Source of the DNA: an uncultured Verrucomicrobiota bacterium
Lineage (GTDB): Bacteria; Verrucomicrobiota; Verrucomicrobiae; Opitutales; Opitutaceae
Length of the DNA stretch: 9,407 nt
Direction: 5' to 3'
NCBI GenBank assembly: GCA_946482165.1
Contig: CAMLQS010000194.1
Coordinates: 1 to 9,407, forward strand
Within the stretch, counting starts at the first letter, position 1. Each line of letters begins with the position of its first letter. The position numbers and the translations under genes were made by a program. A model generated the notes under the pieces. The model was not told the DNA's origin, searched no databases, and saw nothing but the letters and a program-made list of their open reading frames with translations. Below, piece after piece: positions 6,010 to 9,407 of the stretch.

Positions 6010-6124
6010 AGGCCGTCCGGGGCGGAGGCCCCAAAGCGTGACCCTGCGGGGTGTGCGCGCCGGCGGCGCGCGGTAGTCGGGCGGAATCGATACGCGGTCA
6101 GATGTTTTCCGATACGAGGACAGG

Positions 6125-6165
6125 GGCGGGCGGCCGCTCGGGGCGGCCCGCCGAAACTTCGGCGC
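6125..6165 (-). terminator. GC-rich double hairpin after flagellin B, weak terminator candidate
   Basis: Directly after the flagellin B stop, the - strand can form CGCCGA-AGTT-TCGGCG and then GGCGGGC...GCCCGCC with one internal mismatch and a 3-bp extension (overlapping slightly at the junction). No T-run follows. This could be a Rho-independent terminator of low efficiency, an mRNA 3'-end stabiliser, or a pause that still lets polymerase reach flagellin A. Confidence 0.4.
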
Positions 6166-6172
6166 GGGCGCC

Positions 6173-6985
6173 TTACTGGAGAAGGCGCATGACCGACTGC
6201 GAACTCTGGTTCGCCTGGGCGAGCATCGCCGTGCCCGCCTGCACCAGGGTGTTCCAACGCGCGAGCTGGGTCGACTCCTCGGCCACGTCCACGTCCGTGA
6301 TGCGGCTCGCGGCGGCCTCGAGGTTGGCCTTGTTGGTGGTGAGAACCTCCCCGGCGAAACCGAAGCGGCTCTGTTCGGCGCCGTTGGCGGCGCGGAAGGT
6401 GGCGATCTCCTCGATCGCGTTGCGGATGTCCGTGAGCGTGATCGCGGAGTCCGCGAGGCCCGAGGCGCTCATCACCGTGTTGAAGTCGGTGCCGGAGGCG
6501 TCGACGTCCTTGCCCGAGATCGACACCGTCTGGGCGCCGTCCTCGGAGACCTGCGTGGTCAGCGCCGAGGCGCTGAACAGGTCGATGGTGTTGAACTTCT
6601 CCGCCGCCAGCGAGGAGAGCTGCGCCTTGAGCTGGGTGAACTCGGTCTCGTAGTTCGCCTTGTCCGTGGAGCTCTTCGTGGGGTCGGAGTAGAGGGTCTT
6701 GAGCTCGCCGACGCGCTCCAGGACCTTTCCGGTCACCTTCAGCGCCCCGTCCTGCGTCTGCAGAAACGAGATGCTGTTGCCGATGTTGATGTTCGCCGCC
6801 CCGGACCGCCGGGCCGCGGCGGAGAGCTTGAGCGAGACGGCCAGGCCGCCGGCGTCGTCGGAGGGATTGACGATTTTCGATCCGCTGGAGAGCCGGTTCA
6901 GGCTCTTTTGCAGCATCGAGTTGGCGGCGGCGAGGTTGTTCGACGCGGCGGTGGCCGCGGAGTTGGTGTTGATGACGACAGACAT
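6173..6985 (-). CDS. Flagellin (copy B), short D0/D1 form
   Basis: The 270-residue product is a filament subunit with both conserved ends: VINTNSAATAASNNL and LSSGSKIVNPSDDAGG at the N-terminus, and DVAEESTQLARWNTLVQA followed by the final helix ending RLLQ at the C-terminus. The start at 6985 was chosen over an in-frame extension to 7081 because MSVVINTN is the canonical flagellin beginning and an AAGGA lies 5 nt before it. The centre (about 138-186) is the only part strongly different from copy A and contains a Ser/Asp/Gly-rich stretch, KDVDASGTDFNTVMSASG. D2/D3 domains are missing, so the filament surface is made of D1 and this short loop, including several Ser/Thr that could be O-glycosylated. 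It is transcribed away from fliD from a good sigma-28 site at 7081-7107. Confidence 0.97.
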   Translation of the reverse strand: MSVVINTNSAATAASNNLAAANSMLQKSLNRLSSGSKIVNPSDDAGGLAVSLKLSAAARRSGAANINIGNSISFLQTQDGALKVTGKVLERVGELKTLYSDPTKSSTDKANYETEFTQLKAQLSSLAAEKFNTIDLFSASALTTQVSEDGAQTVSISGKDVDASGTDFNTVMSASGLADSAITLTDIRNAIEEIATFRAANGAEQSRFGFAGEVLTTNKANLEAAASRITDVDVAEESTQLARWNTLVQAGTAMLAQANQSSQSVMRLLQ

Positions 6986-6990
6986 GATCT

Positions 6991-6995
6991 TCCTT
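6991..6995 (-). promoter_or_regulatory. Ribosome binding site of flagellin B
   Basis: AAGGA on the - strand, 5 nt before the ATG at 6985. The site sits in an A-rich, probably unstructured stretch just 3' of a leader hairpin. It decides between the start at 6985 and longer alternatives. Confidence 0.8.
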
Positions 6996-7004
6996 GATTT
7001 GGCT

Positions 7005-7070
7005 GCCCTGTCCGTAGGGCGACGGGCCGGAGGAGGATCCGGGCCGATCCGGCCGCGGCCTGAACCGCGG
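7005..7070 (-). promoter_or_regulatory. Structured 5' leader of the flagellin B mRNA
   Basis: Two hairpins can be read in the roughly 90-nt leader on the - strand: CCGCGG-6 nt-CCGCGG (7070-7053) and GCCCT-6 nt-AGGGC (7020-7005), the latter ending 9 nt before the ribosome binding site. Stem-loops at this place can stabilise abundant mRNAs or expose the binding site. Function is inferred only. Confidence 0.4.
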
Positions 7071-7080
7071 TTGCCCATCA

Positions 7081-7107
7081 AATACGGCCCCGCCGCCCGC
7101 GACTTTA
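7081..7107 (-). promoter_or_regulatory. Sigma-28 (FliA) promoter of flagellin B
   Basis: On the - strand TAAAGT (7107-7102) is followed by exactly 13 nt and GCCGTATT (7088-7081). The FliA consensus TAAAGTTT-N11-GCCGATAA has the same spacing; all six bases of the -35 core match and six of eight in the -10. Transcription would start near 7074, giving a leader of about 90 nt before the flagellin ATG. This is the clearest promoter in the window. Confidence 0.75.
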
Positions 7108-7162
7108 GCGGCGGCCGAAAAAATGTATCGGGTTTATTGCTACGTTTTCCGCGGATTTCCGC

Positions 7163-7189
7163 TCAAGCCGGGGCCCGGCGTGCCGATAG
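7163..7189 (+). promoter_or_regulatory. Candidate sigma-28 promoter of fliD
   Basis: TCAAGC (7163-7168), then 13 nt, then GCCGATAG (7182-7189). The -10 box matches the FliA consensus at seven of eight bases and the -35 core at four of six, with the exact consensus spacing also found for flagellin B. The predicted leader is about 60 nt. The two sites lie 56 bp apart on opposite strands, so flagellin B and fliD would be fired divergently by the same sigma factor. Confidence 0.65.
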
Positions 7190-7255
7190 GCCTCGCGGGC
7201 GCGGAACGCACGCGCGTCTCCCTCCGCCACCCGCCGCTTCCACCGATTTCCCGCC

Positions 7256-8992
7256 ATGTCCACCCTCCAGCTTTCCGGCCTCGTCTCGGGCTTCGATTGG
7301 AAATCCTTCGTGGACGACATGATCGCCTTCGAACGGACGCCCGCGACGACGATGCAGTCGGAGATCTCCGCAAACCAGCTGAAGCTCACCTCGCTCTCCG
7401 GCATCCAGGCCCGCATCGGCGACCTGCGCGCCGCCGTGAAGGCGCTCGACAGCGACGGCGTCTTCGACTCCCGCTCGGCCTCCGCCTCCGATTCCGGCTG
7501 GTCGGCCTCCGCCTCGGCGACCACCCCGGCCGGCTCCTACGCCTTCAACCTTGTCCGGCGCGCCACCGCCTCCACCTGGGCCGGCGCCGGCAACATCGGC
7601 TCCCCCCTGGCCGCCTCGGCCGACGTGTCGGGGCTCACGCTCGCCTCCCTCGGCACCGCCATCGCGCCCGGCGCCGGGGAGTTCACGGTGAACGGCAAGC
7701 GCGTGACGGTGTCGCTCGCCGACTCGCTCGCGGATGTCTTCGCCCGCATCTCCTCCGCGACGGGTGGCGAGGTCGCGGCGGCCTACGATCCGGCGACCGA
7801 CCGCGTGACGCTCTCCGGCTCCGGGCCCGTCGTGCTCGGATCCGCGACCGACAGCTCGAACTTTCTCTCGGCGCTGCGCCTCGCCAACAACGGCACCGGA
7901 ACCGTCGTCAGTTCCGCCGCGCTCGGCTCGGCCTCGGCCGGCGCCACGCTGGCCAACGCCCGGCTCGCGACCGCGATCACCGCCGTCGACGGCGACGGGA
8001 AAGGGTCCTTTTCGCTCAATGGCGTCGACTTCGAATACAACGTTAACACCGACACCCTCGCCTCCGTCGTCGCGCGCATCAACGCCTCGGCCGCCGGGGT
8101 GACCGCCGGCTTCGACCCGATCGGCGATCGCGTCACGCTGGTGAACAACGCCACCGGCGACCTCGGCGTGGCCATCGACGAGCCGGCCGGCGGCCTGCTC
8201 GGGGCGCTCGGCCTTACTCCCTCCGCCGGCGCCACGCTCACCCGAGGCCTCGACGCGGAATTCACCGTCAACGGCGGCCCGACGCTCACGAGCAAAAGCA
8301 ACACCCTCGATTCGAACGCGCACGGCGTGACCGGCCTTTCCGTCACCCCCGACGACACCGGCGCGGCGACGGTCGCGGTCGCCGGCAACACCGCCTTGAT
8401 GCGCGGCCGCATCAACACCTTCATCAGCGCCTTCAACTCGCTTCAGGAATACATCGAGAGCCAGACCAAGGTGACCTCCAGCAACGGCAAAGTCTCCTCC
8501 GCCACGCTCGCCGACAACCGCGAGGTGCAGAACTGGGGCGCCCGCCTGCGCTTCGCCGTCTTCGACGCCGTGCCGGGGCTCGAGGGGGCGGTCGCGCGGC
8601 TCGACCACCTCGGCATCGACTTCAACGGCACCAACTCGACGCTAGTGATCAAGGACTCCGCCAAGCTCGACGACGTCCTCGCCCGCAAACCGGAGCAGGT
8701 CTCGGCCTTCTTCCGCCAGGCCTCGACCGGCTTCGCCGCCCGGATCGGCGATCTCTTCTCCAGCTATGTCGGCGCTTTCGGCGACACCGGACTCCTCGGA
8801 GGCCAGCGCACGAACCTCGTCAACCGCAACACCGCGCTCACCCAGCAGATCGCCGCCCTCGACCGCCGTCTCGAGCAGCGCCGCGCCCAGCTCGAGACCG
8901 GTTTCATCGCGATGGAAAGGGCCCAGGCCACGATCAAGCAGATGCAAAGCCAGCTCACCAACGCATTCCCCTCCACCTCCGCCAAAGCATGA
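7256..8992 (+). CDS. fliD: FliD, flagellar filament cap protein
   Basis: The 578-residue product is the filament cap (HAP2), which sits at the growing tip outside the cell and helps exported flagellin fold into place. The N-terminal LSGLVSGFDWKSFVDDMIAFE (6-26) is the FliD_N signature, followed by a Ser/Ala-rich linker. Two repeats of the flagellin-hook-IN type can be read: GEFTVNGKRV...DRVTLSG (141-188) and GSFSLNGVDF...DRVTLVN (250-297), with a remnant near 333-365. FliD_C covers about 375-568, including RINTFISAFNSLQEYI and a terminal coiled coil (about 520-565) that ends MERAQATIKQMQSQL, the part that packs like D0. Length is typical or slightly long for the family. No Shine-Dalgarno site is visible. 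The next gene overlaps the stop codon (ATGA); fliS, the usual neighbour, is not there. Confidence 0.95.
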   Translation: MSTLQLSGLVSGFDWKSFVDDMIAFERTPATTMQSEISANQLKLTSLSGIQARIGDLRAAVKALDSDGVFDSRSASASDSGWSASASATTPAGSYAFNLVRRATASTWAGAGNIGSPLAASADVSGLTLASLGTAIAPGAGEFTVNGKRVTVSLADSLADVFARISSATGGEVAAAYDPATDRVTLSGSGPVVLGSATDSSNFLSALRLANNGTGTVVSSAALGSASAGATLANARLATAITAVDGDGKGSFSLNGVDFEYNVNTDTLASVVARINASAAGVTAGFDPIGDRVTLVNNATGDLGVAIDEPAGGLLGALGLTPSAGATLTRGLDAEFTVNGGPTLTSKSNTLDSNAHGVTGLSVTPDDTGAATVAVAGNTALMRGRINTFISAFNSLQEYIESQTKVTSSNGKVSSATLADNREVQNWGARLRFAVFDAVPGLEGAVARLDHLGIDFNGTNSTLVIKDSAKLDDVLARKPEQVSAFFRQASTGFAARIGDLFSSYVGAFGDTGLLGGQRTNLVNRNTALTQQIAALDRRLEQRRAQLETGFIAMERAQATIKQMQSQLTNAFPSTSAKA

Positions 8993-9407
8993 GCCCATCC
9001 CGCCTCCGCCGGCTCGCCCGGACGCTTCCTTTTCTGGCCCTGCTCGGGCTCGCCGCCTGCGCCGCCGTCCCGGCGCTCAAGGACGCGGGTCCGGTGCGCC
9101 ATCCTCAAAATGTCCGCGGCCCGGATGCATGGCCCGCCGGGTTCCTTCGGGTCGCGGTTCTCCCCGCCCACGACGCCTCGGGCCGGCTGCCGGCCGAGTT
9201 CGTCGGCGCCTACGACGCCAGCTGGAGCCGCGCCCTCGCCGCCACCCAACGAGCCGAGTTCGTGGCGATCCCCCGCTCCCGGTTGTCTTCCCTCGCCGGC
9301 CGGGAAACCCTCGACTCCACCGCCGCGCTCCCCCCCGGCCTGCCGGGCCGGATCGCCGACGAAACGGGCGCGCAGGCGGTGATGTTTCTCGATCTGGTCG
9401 AGGTCTC
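8989..9407 (+). CDS. Putative lipoprotein coupled to fliD, 3' end outside the window
   Basis: The ATG at 8989 overlaps the fliD stop (ATGA), a layout that usually means translational coupling. The frame stays open to the window edge, giving 139 residues of an incomplete protein. Basic residues (R5, R7, R8, R11), a hydrophobic run (LPFLALLGL) and a perfect lipobox LAAC with Cys24 mark a lipoprotein. The mature part begins with a Pro/Asp-rich linker, then a strand LRVAVLPAHD (53-62), W79 in a helix, EFVAIPRSRL (90-99), and LPGRIADETGAQAVMFLDLVEV (118-139). This alternation of helices with strands of VAVLP and AQAVMFLDL type recalls the CsgG / TolB-N / LpoB-like fold of outer-membrane lipoproteins. 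By position it may be a flagellar envelope factor, for example a basal-ring or outer-membrane component in the sense of FlgO/FlgT, but that is inference. Confidence 0.75.
   Translation, partial: MSPSRLRRLARTLPFLALLGLAACAAVPALKDAGPVRHPQNVRGPDAWPAGFLRVAVLPAHDASGRLPAEFVGAYDASWSRALAATQRAEFVAIPRSRLSSLAGRETLDSTAALPPGLPGRIADETGAQAVMFLDLVEV

Noticed and set aside
6016..6021. A -35 box for flagellin A at the sigma-28 distance
   Set aside because: The hexamer on the - strand reads CCCGGA, with no resemblance to TAAAGT; shifting the spacer by one or two bases does not help.
7163..8608. 481-residue open frame on the - strand opposite fliD
   Set aside because: It is Arg/Gly/Glu/Ala-rich without recognisable motifs and lies opposite a clear fliD. 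High GC removes stop codons from this shadow frame.

Overview
The window is about 9.4 kb of very GC-rich bacterial DNA. It suggests a motile member of the Verrucomicrobiota, most likely near Opitutaceae. This rests on short D0/D1-only flagellins in tandem, a membrane-anchored protein with W..DP..A repeats, rare Shine-Dalgarno sites, and intergenic spacers filled with degenerate palindromes and 'ccgtg/ctctgtg' tracts. The assignment is an inference from style, not from a marker gene.

Layout, left half (2-3539, all + strand): the 3' part of a DUF4261-like gene that enters from outside the window; a small lipoprotein with two Cys motifs resembling DUF2225 (906-1637); a 495-bp spacer occupied mostly by a 355-bp, near-palindromic, non-coding element with 38-bp inverted ends (1671-2025); and a membrane-anchored helical-repeat protein (2133-3539). 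A 304-bp spacer between convergent genes follows. It carries another repeat tract (3644-3740) and a 20-bp sequence shared with the centre of the 355-bp element.

Layout, right half (3844-9407), a flagellar filament locus: on the - strand, in transcription order, are flagellin B (6985-6173), flagellin A (5941-5141) and a family 2 glycosyltransferase with a TPR-like tail (4962-3844). On the + strand, diverging from flagellin B, are the filament cap gene fliD (7256-8992) and an overlapping lipoprotein gene that runs off the window (8989-9407). A strong intrinsic terminator separates flagellin A from the glycosyltransferase.

How the genes fit together: sites resembling the flagellar sigma-28 (FliA) consensus can be read upstream of flagellin B, fliD and the glycosyltransferase, with spacers of 13, 13 and 14 nt between the TAAAGT-like and GCCGATAA-like boxes. 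This suggests a late flagellar regulon in which filament subunits, cap and a putative filament-modifying glycosyltransferase are switched on together. Flagellin A lacks a convincing -35 box and may depend on another promoter or on read-through from flagellin B. Only the two flagellins have a clear AAGGA ribosome binding site. No RNA genes, CRISPR arrays or transposase genes were seen.
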